This document shows positions 17,102 to 29,217 of a stretch of 64,000 nucleotides of DNA, one piece after another; within the stretch, counting starts at the first letter, position 1; each line of letters begins with the position of its first letter. Below the pieces are notes generated by a model. That model saw only the letters and a list, made by a program, of their open reading frames with translations. It did not search any database and had not been told where the DNA came from. A program made the position numbers and the translations under genes. The DNA is from Populus alba (lineage: Eukaryota; Streptophyta; Magnoliopsida; Malpighiales; Salicaceae), in NCBI RefSeq assembly GCF_005239225.2, contig NC_133290.1, positions 13,524,204-13,588,203 of the forward strand, written 5' to 3'.

Positions 17102-18008
17102 CTCAATTTCAACTACAATTTTAACAAAATGTATAATTTTTCAAATCAATTTCAACTAAAATTATTTTTATAAAATAATATTTTTCAAAACACAACTATA
17201 ACAGCTATCGCATTTCACAAAACACACCTGCAAATTAAGGATGTTTTCATTCTATGCTTAAAACTATTGAATAAATACATATTGTTAGATCACAACTTTG
17301 TTCTAGTTCTGCCATTATCTTCAGGGATAACAACATGGCGAAAACTTGAACACAACCTCAATGGAGGATTTGTGCATGGATTGCACTATTTCTGAGATTT
17401 TCTTGGACATTTTTACTATCCTTATAAATCAAATGGATAGCATTTAAGAAAGCAAAAGATCAGCAAAAGAAATTTGAACACAGCCATTAATTACCGTGTT
17501 TTGTTGATGTTTTAGTTTCAGAGCATAATAATAATAATAAATCATGCATGCAATTCATACCATGAATGTTTGTAATCGATGGCCAAAAGAAGCGATAATC
17601 GAATTAAAACACTTATCGAAAATACAGCAGGAAAATTAAAATAAATATTTTATAATAATTCAATGATTTGTATTCTTGATTAAAACATATATTTTTTAGT
17701 CCAGATTTCTCCTTTTTTATTCATGTGTTACTTTTTTGGATGAAAGCATTTTTTTTTTATTGGAAGCAAAATTTCCTTAAATAAAAACATATCATAGTTT
17801 CAAAAAAAAAAAAAACTAAAAATCATGCCCTAATATTTGTTTCATGACTGTATAAAAAAAATAAAAGAATGATTAATTCAAAAAAATAATAATATATATA
17901 TATATATATATAATAATAAAATAGATATTTTCTTCTAGAGAAATATTCATAAGATTTTTTTTAAAAAAAAATCAGCAAATTAGATTAATATATAATCATT
18001 CATAAACA
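16392..18008. other. Intergenic spacer with a possible MITE and simple repeats
   Basis: No gene seen. From about 16480 (GTTTGGTAATGTGGTTGTGG) to about 17230 the ends are weak inverted repeats of each other, so a DNA transposon is possible. It contains the (TA)n tract. Confidence 0.4.
17050..17098. repeat. (AT)n microsatellite
   Basis: About 24 uninterrupted AT dinucleotides. Confidence 0.95.
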
Positions 18009-21000
18009 ATTTTTTTAAGGTTAAACAATCATGAAAATATTTGAGGAATGGTTTTGAAGAAAGTTTTTTCAATGAAAGAAACACTATCTAGGCCTCGTTT
18101 GTTTTATGAAAATTGAATTTTTAAAAATCACTTTATAAATTTTCATGTGTTTATTTTTTGTTAGGAAAATTGATCAACAAAAAACACTTTACAGTCAAAG
18201 AAAAATTTAGCTTAATTTTCAGGAAAATTTTTTTTTATTTTTTTGGGAAAACACTTTCCATAAATTGTAAAAAAAATTAGAAATGTCATATTATTTATTG
18301 AATATATCAAATTTGATCCCCAAACTTTTGATTACTATATATTTTGTTTAGAATCTTTTTCTTCTTCAATTTTATCCCTTAGAATTTGATTTTTATATTA
18401 ACTCTAGTACTCATTTTTATTATTGTTATTTGCTTTTTCTCTTATTATTTTTTTAATTAAAAAATTTTTATTTATCAAATTTGATCCACATTTTTTTATT
18501 ATTATTTATTTAATTTGAAATAATTTATGAAATTGTAATTATTATTATTTTAATTTCATCATCTTTCAATTTTTTTACCAGTTAGATTTGATCTCTATTA
18601 TTCTGATTATTATTTATTTTATTTGAGTTAATTTATGAAATTATATTTTTTTCAATTTTATTCTCATTTAATTTTTTAATTTGTAAGATTTGCTCCTTAT
18701 TATTTTAATAAACTTGAAAGAAAAATAAAATATTAATAAATTAATTTCCAACTCATTTTCTATGACATAAATAAACATTAAAAAATATTTTTTAATTTAT
18801 TTTTATGACACTAATAAATATAAAAAAATAATTTATTCTTTATAAATTCACTTTAAAAAAAAATTCAACTAAAACTAAAAGATACTTAATTTCTAATTGC
18901 AAACCGGGGCCACACTAATACGCAATCAGAGGTTCACATTGCTACTATATAGGGGCGACGTATGTGTGTATACGTCATCATTAATGGTGGGATTTGCGAG
19001 GCTTTGAGGCCACTGAAAAGTGGAAAATATTAGATAAATGTAAGATTCTTATCTCGTACTCTTGGAATGGACTCCCTGACTTGACCAAAAGCCATCCCCT
19101 TCATTAAAAAAAAAACAATTCAATTTAAAAGGTATTTATTTTTACGGGTGCAAAATATTTTTTATTTAAAATTATATTTTTTATTACTTCAATGTACTAG
19201 TATAAAAAAATAAATTAAAAAAAAAAAAAATATATTAATATATTTACAAATAAAAAATATTTATAATAAAAAACAACTACCTTAATCTCCACTACTGAGT
19301 TGAAATTTTTCATACCATAAGTCCACCGTCAAAAGAATTTATGGACACGTCTTCTGAGACCTACAAAATGACAAAAAAAAAAAAAAAACTTATTAAATCA
19401 TTTTAAACATTATTAGTTTTAAAACAAATTATCAAATCAAATTAAAACAAACTTTTTACACTGCAATCTACTTTTTTTTGTTATATTAAAAAAAAATTCC
19501 TTTATTAAAATTTTATTTTTAAGATTGTGGCTAAAATATGAATCTTTTTTTTTTTTAACAACTTTCTTACTCATTCTTCAACACTTAAGGATTAAAACAC
19601 AAACAAAATAAAGTTGATAACCTAAATATAAATTTATAAAATAATAAGGACTATATATGTAAAAAATGAAACCTTTAGGGCCAAATTGAAGTTTCTCGCA
19701 CCTCTTAAATATTAAAAATTAAAATTCCAGTATTTTTTTTATAAAAAAAATTCTTTCATTTTTTTCCAATAAAAAATTAATTTTTTCCCTCATAAAATTA
19801 ATATTTAATTCACTAACATATTATTTCTTTTAGATTAATGTTAGTTTTTTTTTTTCTTTTTAGTTGTTATTTATGCTCTTTTTTCTAATTATATTATTAG
19901 AATAATCAAACTTATTAGACTTGGTCGAATCAATTACCTGGATTTAACATTTTTCTTGATTTTTTTAAAATATGGGCATCGCCTTAACATATTTTTTATG
20001 TTAGAAAAAAATAATTAAACTTGTCCATATTATAACACGGGGCACCTATGTGATGTGCTCTAGCTTTAATTAGGGCTCCAAAACTCTTTTGCCTATTGAG
20101 TTATTCAAAATACAATTCAAATGTTAAATCATTATTAGAAGAAAACCCAAAAGATTAAAAAAATAGAAGGTAAAAACCCTAAATGACCAATTCAAAAAAA
20201 TTCTATGTTTGTCAACAAAAGCCTAGACGTGTTCACACCTAGACCCATTTTCCGCTCTCTCTTTTTTAAAAAAAAAAAAAATTCATAGGCGACATGTTAT
20301 CTGTTATATATAAAAATATTTTTTAGTATTTGGTTATACGATAAAAAATAAGTTGGAAAATTATTTATTAATATTTTTATTTTTAAATTTTATCAAAATA
20401 ATAAAACCTAAATATGATAAGATGAAAAAATTAAAGAGTTAAATTATGAAAAATGTAATTTTATAAAATATTTTAAATAAAATAAATAACATTAAAAAAA
20501 ATACCAAATACCAATTAATAGTTATTTCGCTTTATTTTTATTTTTAAAAAAATAAAGTGTTTTCTTGAGTTGAGAGAAAAAAAAAATCACTTTCCTATTT
20601 AAATGTTTTGTTTTGTTTTTCTTTTGACAGCAAACAATGTTTTTTTAAAGTTAAACAATCATGAAAAGATTTGAGGAATGATTTTCAACAAAGTTTTTTC
20701 AATGAAACGAACACCACTTAATACCTAATTGCAAACCGGGGCCACACTAATGCGCAATCATAGGTTCATTATTGCTACCATATATGGGCGACGTACGTGT
20801 CTACACGTCATCGTTAAAGGTGGGATTTGCGAGACTTTCAGGCCATCGAAATGTCTTAGAAAAGTGGAAAATATTATATAAATATAAGAAGCTCATCTCG
20901 TCCTCTTCGAATGCACTCACTGACCGGACCAAAAGCTATCCCCATTCACCGTTAAAATAATTTTTTATTATTATTATTTTAAAATGCTGGTATAAAAGAT

Positions 21001-23326
21001 AACTTTTTAAAAAATAAAAAATATTTTAAAATATTTACAAATAAAAAATATTAAAAAAAAAAAAAAACAACCACCGTAGTCTCCAGCACTGAGTTGAAAT
21101 TTTCCAAAAGCGGTTACCTTCAGCCCCAAAGTCCACCATCAAAACATTTTGAGGACACGTCTTCTGAGATCCACCAGCATTGCCGGTGGTGGAACCAATC
21201 CCATCATTCTTTTTTAGAAACGAATGACATATCATCTGCTTCTTCCACCAGAAGACAAGTTCTAGAAGCTTAGATTTACTTCTTCGAGCAAGATGAAAAT
21301 TATAAACAATCTCTATAAAACTCTGCTTTTTAAGATTAATCCATTAACACATATTGGTTATTAACAACAATTCATAAATGTTTTATCTCTCCTTTACCTT
21401 TTTTTTATGATTTTCTTTCATGATTCAAGAATTAAAATATAAAAAAGTAAAATTTATGATCTAAATATAAAATTATCAAATAATAAAAATTGGATAATGA
21501 AAAAATATGCTTTGTAATTGGGATTTTCAAAAACATTTATGTTTAGCAATGATGCTTTTCTCCGGCATCCATGGATATATAATACCACGATCACTGTTAT
21601 ATTTCCAAACACACCCTAAAAAAAACAAATATTCTCTCACTTTGCTACCATGCTGCTGTAAAAAAGAAGGGACTTGGTTTGTATAACTTAATGAGCTTTA
21701 AATTGGTTAATAACAAATCAAAGATTAGGTTTGTTCATGTTTTCGGGTTATCCACAAACTCAAAAACTGAGATTACATCAGCAAAGAAAAAATATATTTT
21801 TTATATATATTTTTAGATTATTTTATTGTGCCGATATTAAATACAAATTTTAATAAATAAAAAAAATTATTTTGATATATTTTTGAACAAAAAATACATC
21901 AAAAAATAACTGTCATTGCATTCTCAAACATCCTTAGTAAACTCTAGCAAACATTTAAGATAAATAAATTAAAAATAAAATACAGGGAGAGGGAGGGAAA
22001 CTAGAGTGTGGACTTTTTTTTTTTTTGGTTGATCTTACCTAATTTTAATTTCCAATTGCAAATCAATAAAAAATATCCCAACCTGTGTATTGAAAACCAC
22101 CCAAAAAAGCAAAGTGTGCATGAAACACAGTATGTATAGTTTGAGTGATTGCACTAAAGTAGATGGTGAAATTTTCTATTCCACGCGGGACCAAATTAAT
22201 ACGCAATCAAGATTATGTTATTTATGTACACGTCATCATCATTAGAGACTTCCATTAACATAAATAGGAATAGAAAAACAATCATCAAATATAATAAATA
22301 AAAAATAAAAAAGATATATATATATTATTTTTTTTTTTTGAGATAAATATAAGGTTGAAGTTTCTCTGCTTGTCTTATCATAATGGATTAATAAACCTGT
22401 TTGAAAAATATAATTATAATTATTTTTTAAAATGTTTTTTATGTTAAAATATATTAAAATAATATTTTTTTTATTTTTTAGATTATTTTAAAGTATTGAT
22501 TTTTAAAAATAATTTTTAAAATCAATACTTTAAAATAATCTAAAAAATATAAAAAAAAAATAAATTTTTTTAAGACATGCTACAGCTACCGTAATCAACT
22601 GTGTCACCAACAAACAATGTAAGGACACGTCTTCTGAGGTCCATGATCAACTGGTGTCACCTCGTCACATGCATGAAAAAAACAATGTTGTCATTATCCA
22701 TAGTTTCTACAATTATTTTTTTATTTAATTATAGTATATTAAAGATAGATATTTATAAGAAACAGAATAATTTAAAATCTGAGAAAAGATATTTTTATCA
22801 GATAAGAATGTATTCTTTCTTTTTTTGAAAAAATATACTTCCTTTCTTTGTTTTTTTTCTTTTTTTTTTTTTAAATATTTTTTATGAGAATGATTGCTTT
22901 TTAAACAAAAACTCATCATCATTTGAAAAGTAAGCTTCAACAAAAAGATAGAAAAAATTATAACTCCATAATTTTTACAAGACAACAGAAAAATTATAAA
23001 TCTTTCTCTTTTTTCTCAAGACACATGGATTAAAAATATAAATAAAATAAAATTTAGAATCTAAATATAAAATTCTCAACTAATAAAGAGTACTAAATAA
23101 TGAAAAATATATGTTTTGTAGTTGGAATTTTTTTAACCCCCGTCAAAAAAATATTTGCTTAGCAATGATGCGATTTTCTCCCGCGTCCATGGATATATAA
23201 TTCAGATTTATCTAATCTCACTGGTTGTTGATTAAAAAGGAAAACGGATCTTCTCTCACTTTGCTACCATGCTGGTTTGTTTAGCTTAATGAATCTTGAA
23301 TTGGTTGATAATAAATCAGAGATAAG

Positions 23327-23330
<4 letters not shown>
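18009..23330. repeat. Diverged tandem triplication of an unknown non-coding unit
   Basis: Three successive units share ordered landmarks. TTAAACAATCATGAAAA occurs near 18020 and 20653. GGGGCCACACTAAT-CGCAATCA occurs near 18905 and 20738, with a weaker match near 22190. ACACGTCATC occurs in each. GGACACGTCTTCTGAG occurs near 19343, 21152 and 22623. AGCAATGATGC with CCATGGATATATAA occurs near 21546 and 23163. CTCTCACTTTGCTACCATGCTG occurs near 21634 and 23254 (22 bases, seen as two adjacent blocks). No open frame is conserved among the units, so I assign no function. Unit 1 is enlarged by a ~0.8-kb insertion. Confidence 0.8.
18091..18885. mobile_element. Insertion (~795 bp) in unit 1, related to the 23.9-kb element
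   Basis: Unit 2 (20641-20740) runs straight from TTTTTTCAATGAAACGAACA to CCTAATTGCAAACCGGGG. Unit 1 is interrupted at the same place by DNA that begins GGCCTCGTTTG and contains GAAAACACTTTCC strings, as in the element at 23877-24921. The right end lacks a clear inverted repeat, so its exact class is unsure. Confidence 0.6.

Positions 23331-23359
<29 letters not shown>
23331..23359. repeat. (CT)n microsatellite
   Basis: About 14 uninterrupted CT dinucleotides at the end of the triplicated region. Confidence 0.9.
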
Positions 23360-23362
<3 letters not shown>

Positions 23363-23447
23363 AGCCCAGCCGAAACCACCACAAACCACCGCAAGTCCGC
23401 AACAACCTTCTTACTTCTTAGACATAAAGAATATAAAACAAGTAAAA

Positions 23448-23789
23448 ATGGAGGAAATAGGGACCGGAGTCGGAAACAATGGGAAAGTTATGAGTGGGAA
23501 CGCAGCAGGAAATGGGGAGGGAGGAGTTAAACACATAAGGGAGAAGATAAGTAAAGGAAAGGAAGAAAAAGGAGGAGAAGACGAGTGGACACACGTCAGA
23601 GAAGACAGGAAAAAGACAGAAAGAAAAACGATGAACGGATACAAGTCAAAAGAGATGGAAAAGAAACGATCAAAAAAAGAAAAGAAGGCAAAAGTGAAAA
23701 AGACGAATAGACACGCAGGTGAGATGATGGAAAAGAAGAGAAGCATTAAAAAAGAAAAAAGGAAAAGAAAAATAAGTGGGGGCCTCTAG
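23448..23789 (+). other. Purine-rich tract with a 113-codon Lys/Glu-rich open frame
   Basis: A strongly purine-biased stretch opens with a true ATG and ends TAG. The predicted peptide is almost all Lys, Glu, Arg and Gly with no domain. Purine bias alone can create such a frame on this strand, so I do not call it a gene. It lacks a nearby TATA box. Confidence 0.3.
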
Positions 23790-23876
23790 AATTAGGAAGT
23801 GATTGGTCATGGTTTTCCAGTAGCCTCTCCCATTTAAAGGTCATTACACAAAAATCAAAATTCAAAATGAAGTTAA

Positions 23877-24921
23877 GGCCCCGTTTGGTTGCTGGAAAGT
23901 AGTTTTTTTTTTTTAAAAAAATAAATTTCAAAAAAGTGAATTCCAAGAAAATATTTTTCGATGTTTGGTAGTGTAATGAAAAATAAGTTGGAAAACACTT
24001 TCCAGTGTTTGGTTATGTCATGGAAAATGAGCTGGAAAATAATTTATTAATATTTTATTTTCTCAAGTTTATTAAAATAATAAGGAATAAATCTTACAAA
24101 TTAAAAAGTTGAATGATAATGAAATTGAAAAAAATATATATAATTTCATAAATTATCTCAAATAAAATAAATAATAATCAAAATAATAGAGATCAAATCT
24201 AAAAAATTAAAAAAAAATGAAAGATGAAGAAATTAAAATAATAATAATCAACATTTTATAAATTATTTCAAATAAAATAAGTAACAATCAAAATAATGAG
24301 AACTAAATTTGATAGATAAAAAATTTCAATAAAAAAAATGATAAGGAAAAAACAAATAACAATTATAAAAATAAGGATCAAAGTTAATATAAAAATAAAA
24401 TTTTAAGAGATGAAATTGAAAAATAAATATTCAAAACAAAATATATATAGCAATCAAAAGTTTGAGGATTAAATTTGATATAATCAGCAAATAATGACAT
24501 TTCTAAATTTTTCACAACTTCCGAAAAGTGTTTTCCCCCCAAATTTTTCAGGAAAACATTTTCCTAAAAACCAAGCCAAATTTTCTTTTTACTGGAAAGT
24601 GTTTTCCATTGACCTAACTTTTCTAATGGCTAACAAACACAAGAAAGTTTGGAAAATGGTTTTTCAAAAACCACTTTTCGAAAAACAAACACAGCTAAAG
24701 GGAAAACACTTTCCTGAAAACCAAGCCAAATTTTTCTTTGACTGAAATTGACTGGAAAGTGTTTTCCGTTGACCGAAAAGTGTTTTCCGTTGATTAGAAA
24801 GTATTTTCTATTGACCGGAAAGTGTTTTCCGTTGACCAACTTTTCTAATAACAAACAAATACATGAAAGTTTAGAAAAATGGTTTCCTCGGAAAACTATT
24901 TTTCGGGAAACAAACATGGCC
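23877..24921. mobile_element. PIF/Harbinger-like (Tourist-type) non-autonomous element, 1045 bp
   Basis: Begins GGCCCCGTTTGGTTGCTGG. The right end, read in reverse, is GGCCATGTTTGTTTCCCG. TAA flanks both ends (23874-23876 and 24922-24924), the 3-bp duplication of this superfamily. The right third has a tandem series of the palindrome GGAAAGTGTTTTCC joined by GTTGACC (about 24590-24840). No transposase frame. Confidence 0.7.
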
Positions 24922-24954
24922 TAAATTTTTTTTTTTCTGAGAGTCCAACTCTAA

Positions 24955-25300
24955 TTCAGGCAAGGGCAACGTATGCATCGACCTTTAGGTTGGGCCGTGG
25001 CTCGTCTGTGTCCAACTCCGTGTTGGATCTTGGTACGGTTGTGTCTAACTTTAAGTTAGGCCATGACACGTCCACACCTAACTTCACATTGAGCCATGCC
25101 ATATCCATGCCCAACTCTAAATTGGACAATGGTATGTCCGCACCCAACTCTGGCGTGTCTACACCCAATTCTAGGTTGGGCTGTGACGTGTCTACACTAA
25201 ATCTGTGTTAGGCAATGTTGCGTTCGCTTCCAACTCTAAGTTGGGCCATAACACGTCTACACCCAACACCAAGTTGGGTCATGCCGTGATTGTGCTTAAC
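24955..25300. repeat. 33-bp minisatellite, about ten diverged copies
   Basis: The unit resembles CCAACTCTAAGTTGGGCCAT followed by GACACGTCTACAC (33 bp); one copy is shortened. Because 33 is a multiple of three, part of the array (24879-25211) is open as an 11-residue repeat rich in Ser, Thr, Pro and Asn. There is no evidence that it is expressed. Confidence 0.85.
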
Positions 25301-25445
25301 TTCTTCTGGGTTTAGCATATTAGTTGAACCCAATCCCACATGGGTTCAATGTATTAGCTAAACCGGTATACACCTGGGTTCAATGTATCAGCTGAACCCA
25401 TCTTCTTTTGGGTTTAGCTTATCAGCTGAACCCAACTCCTTTTGA
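25301..25445. repeat. Inverted/direct repeats of TGGGTTCAGCTGATA
   Basis: Alternating forms of GGGTTTAGC-TAT-AGCTGAACCCA recur every 35-60 bp, each half-site able to pair with the next. Together with the minisatellite, the block resembles the U3 region of an LTR. Confidence 0.6.
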
Positions 25446-25935
25446 GTGATGCATGTAAACCAAAAAGTAAACCCACACCGAGCATTTCATATTTCGAACC
25501 TGGGTTTGTAATTATGATACTTATCACATCTTATTAAATACGAATAAGTAGTCCATGGTTATATTAATTAGATGTGATGGTATGAGCAGTAGGATAATAT
25601 TATTTTATCATTATAAGATTATATCTCTACCTCTCCTACATTGTATAAAGTAGGTCAAGTCAGATAATATAAAAGGAAGCTTTGGTATACAAAAAAAAGG
25701 TTTGAAACCTTATATTCTACGATATAAACATAATCATTCTTCTTCTTCTCTAACTTCTATATTTTATTCTCCTTCTTCCTCTCTATCTTCATAAAAAACT
25801 CATTAATACCTTTATTAATGTCTTTTTCCATATAAAAATACCTTGCACTGACTTGATCCTCAGAGGGACCCCTATCAACACCCCCAGGTGTCTATAAGGA
25901 ACAATGTGCAGGTATTTATTTAAGAGAATATTTAC
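25446..25935 (+). mobile_element. Probable LTR fragment (retrotransposon-derived)
   Basis: Contains a TATA-like ATAATATAAAAGGAAGC near 25664, then a pyrimidine-rich leader and TTGCACTGACTTGATCCTC with AACACCCCCAGGTG near 25845-25895. These look like the R-U5 part of a plant LTR. No second LTR, primer site or coding domain was found, so a solo or broken LTR is inferred. Confidence 0.45.
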
Positions 25936-26944
25936 AACCTTTGAAGATACCTATCAAAGAAGAAGTCATTGTAGTCAGGAAGTGAAGGTCGTAGAACACA
26001 CTATGAATAATATACAAGGATCTTAAGGAATAATTCGTTCCAGAATATTCCATGTGATTTTTGTATCCTCATCATGAAGAGAAAAAAGGGAAAAAAGCTG
26101 TCAACATGTAACAAGATCACGAGTCATGGATTAAGCGTGTTAATCCGAGTTCATCTTAGTTAATTCATATTAAAAAAACAATAAAAAACAATATTGGATT
26201 TGAACAAAAAACTACTTCATAAAAAAATAATTTTTTAAATTGAGTTTTAACTAGATTTAACCACAATCAATCAGGTCAATCGATAATGTTTTTTTAACAA
26301 TAAATTATAGATTAAATGAATTAACATGGATTAATTATTTGTTCTATAGCCAATCCCATAATTATTGACCTGATTAGCCATTTTTTCTATAGCCAATCCC
26401 ATAATTATTTCAAGAGATTTTTCATAAGTGTCTCTATGTTTAACTATTTTTTTTCTCCCTTTATTACTATTTTATTCTATGTTATTATTAATTGTCTTTT
26501 ACTGCTTAATTCTTCAAAGGTGTTTTTTTATTGTAGTTTAATGTCACTTGCTTTGATATATATACTTTATGTTCGAAACTTTTTTCTGTTATGATAGGAA
26601 TCACAATCACAAAAAAAAAAATGAAAATCTTCAAAAAAAATAATATTTTTCTAAGAAAAACTTTTTAATTGCTGGAATTCTTAGTTCATAATTCCACCCA
26701 AGCTTGGTATTAACGTGGTATAACGGATCCTACCTGGTATACTCTTCCATGTATTTCCTCTAACAAAGAGAGCAATGACATACACTTTTTTTCTTTAGAT
26801 AAGAGAGTAAGCTTTATTATAGCATGTATTTCATACTACATGTGCTCACGACCGTTACAGGAATAAAGAATGGAGCCTTGCTTATTTATTATGTAAGTTC
26901 TAAAGATCATGTATAAGATTTCAATATCTTACCCTTTATGATTT

Positions 26945-27591
26945 TTTACTAGATGCCATGCCCGCGCGATGCCGCGGGCTTGTGGCATGCTTGTGCGTTT
27001 TCTTGAGTTTGTGAAAAAATTATAAAAAAATAATAAAAAAAATCATATGGAGAAAAATTATTGCAATCCACATTGTTTTCAAGAAAAAAACTACAAAACT
27101 AAATTTCTAATCAGCTTAATATTAAAAATATAAAATTGACAAAGATAATTTTGGAAAAAATCATAAAAAAAAAAAACCAAAGAAAAAAAAAAACCATGCA
27201 GTGAAGCACTATAGCAATCTATAGTGTTTCATGAGGAAATCTATAGTTGTAATTCTCAACCAGCTCAATATTAAAAATAATAAAATCGATAAAGATAATT
27301 TTAAAAAAAATCATAACAAAACAAAATTATGTGGGGGAACACTGTAGCAATTTACAGTGTTTTAAAGGAAAAAAAACTACAAAGTTAGATTCTCAACCAT
27401 CTCAATATGAAAAAAAAAAAAAAATCTACAAAGACAATTCTGGAAAAAAAATCATAGGAAAAAAAAACTATGTGGGGAAAACACTATAACAATCCACAGT
27501 ATTTTAAAGAAAAAAGCTACAAAGCTAAATTCTAAACCAATTCAATATTAAAAAAATAAAATCGACAAAAATAATTCTGAAAAAAAAAACA

Positions 27592-27628
<37 letters not shown>

Positions 27629-28200
27629 GAATACAAGTTTTGGGGGAAAAAAAAAGAAAACAAAGAAGAAAAAAAACATGTGGGAAAAAGTTAAAGCTAA
27701 ATTCAAAACCAGTTCAATATTAAAAAAAAACATTTGACAAAAATATTTAAAAAAAAAAACACGTGAGGAAACACTGTAACAAAGCAAAAACCATGTGAGG
27801 AAAAATTGTTGCAATCCACGGTATTTTAAAGAAAAAAACTACAAAACAAAATTCTCAACCAAGCTAAATATGTAAAAAAATAAAATCGACAAAAATCATT
27901 TTGAAAAAAAAAAAAAGAAAAAATTAAAAAAAAAAAAACCATGTAGGAAAACATTGTAGCAATTCATAATGTTTTAAAGAATAAAAACTACATAACTAAA
28001 TTTTCGGCCAATTCAATATTAAAAAAAAACTATAAAAAAATTTTAAAAAAAAACAAAAAAAAGAAAAAAAAAGAAGAAAAAGAAGACAATCTTGGGAAAA
28101 AAAGAAAAAAGAAAAAAAAAACATGTAAAACCCAAAAAAGAGAGGGGAAAAAACGAAAAAAAATGTGGGAAAAAAAACATGTAAAAAAAACAAAACTTTG
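26945..28200. repeat. Tandem array of ~130-bp diverged, hairpin-bearing units
   Basis: About seven units contain, in order, a hairpin such as AACACTGTAGCAATTTACAG, then AAACTACAAA, TTCTCAACCA-CTCAATAT, and AAAATCGACAAA-ATAATT with a poly-A run. Hairpins lie near 27050, 27205, 27338, 27478, 27800 and 27945. The array is headed at 26950-26985 by a GC-rich palindromic string, GCCCGCGCGATGCCGCGGGC, of the kind found at some plant Helitron ends (low certainty). An (AAT)n run is at 27593-27625. Confidence 0.7.
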
Positions 28201-29130
28201 CTGGATTTGAACAATATCACTGTCATAGGATCCTAATAAAATACTCTTAAGCATCTGATTTGGTTTTATGTTGTGTTATTTAGGTGTTTTATTTTCATAA
28301 AGAACAGTACGAATTATGACTGTTCCCATCATTACTTTATAATTAACTGAATCACAAATCAATTAATACATACAAGTAAAAGAACAACAGAAGTGTTAGG
28401 ATATTTTCCACACTAAGGCACAGGAAATTAAACCTCTCGTTATTGGTTTATCAAAGTTTGTGAGGACATCTTGTTTTGTTTGTATCTAACGTAGAATCAG
28501 ACTGTGAGGTATAGCATTGATCTGCTGAGAGCAAAACCATAGGCGCAAAATCAAAAACCACGATCACATTCTCAGACAATGCGGACTCGTTGCTTCCCTT
28601 TATAACACACTCGAGAAGGCAAGATTTTTTTTTTGTTGCTAGAGCACATGGTTGCTTATTTTATTTACTAAAAGTTATAATGCTTGTCCCGATTTTAAAA
28701 TCATTTGATTGATCATAGCATTTATGTTTACAAGAAGTATCAAACTACATTATTTCCTTTGTTATATTGCCTATAGGTTATTGTTACTGGATCCAATTCA
28801 GCTAATTGAATTTAAAAGGTTCTTATCAAACTTTGTGTTTTTTTTCATTAACAATGATTAACCCAATAACAAGATGTTTTGTAAATTTTAAGTATTATTT
28901 TCTAAATAAAAATCTATCTTGGTATTAAAATGATTAATAACGACGACGACGACGACGCACGATTATTATTTTAGAGTTATTCAAGAAATTTTATTTCAAA
29001 GTTTTCTAGAATTTAAAAACCCTTATTTTCCTATTTTTGTACTATTATCTTACCATATTAACATGTAGCAAAACATAGAGGGCCACTTGAATTGAAGAGT
29101 TGTCATTAGTTAAGTTTTGCCGCGTGATAA
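28201..29130. other. Spacer and upstream region of the first PLP-enzyme gene
   Basis: No gene seen. Bases 28648-28712 share two blocks with 11768-11860. An (ACG)n run is at about 28940-28957. From about 28975 the sequence is collinear with 38275 onward, the start of the 3.5-kb duplication. Confidence 0.6.
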
Positions 29131-29138
29131 TATTTCTC

Positions 29139-29148
29139 TATAAATATA
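29139..29148 (+). promoter_or_regulatory. TATA box of PLP-enzyme gene 1
   Basis: TATAAATATA, 70 bp above the ATG and conserved in the duplicate at 38488-38497. Confidence 0.75.
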
Positions 29149-29217
29149 TACTCATCTCCTAAGCTTCTCCAAATAAATCATTCATTCATCATCATCTCCT
29201 TCTTCTAGTTCTGTAAC

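Noticed and set aside
21035..21235. 66-codon minus frame in unit 2 of the triplication
   Set aside because: Not conserved in units 1 and 3, and no recognisable family.
18009..23330. CRISPR-like or other prokaryotic array
   Set aside because: Repeat units are kilobase-sized and diverged, and the whole window is plant nuclear DNA.
23411..23746. 111-codon minus-strand frame rich in Phe, Ser and Pro
   Set aside because: It is the complement of the purine-rich tract; composition alone explains the open frame.
27548..28254. Phe/Tyr-rich minus-strand frames
   Set aside because: Translations of poly-A and AAT runs in the tandem array.
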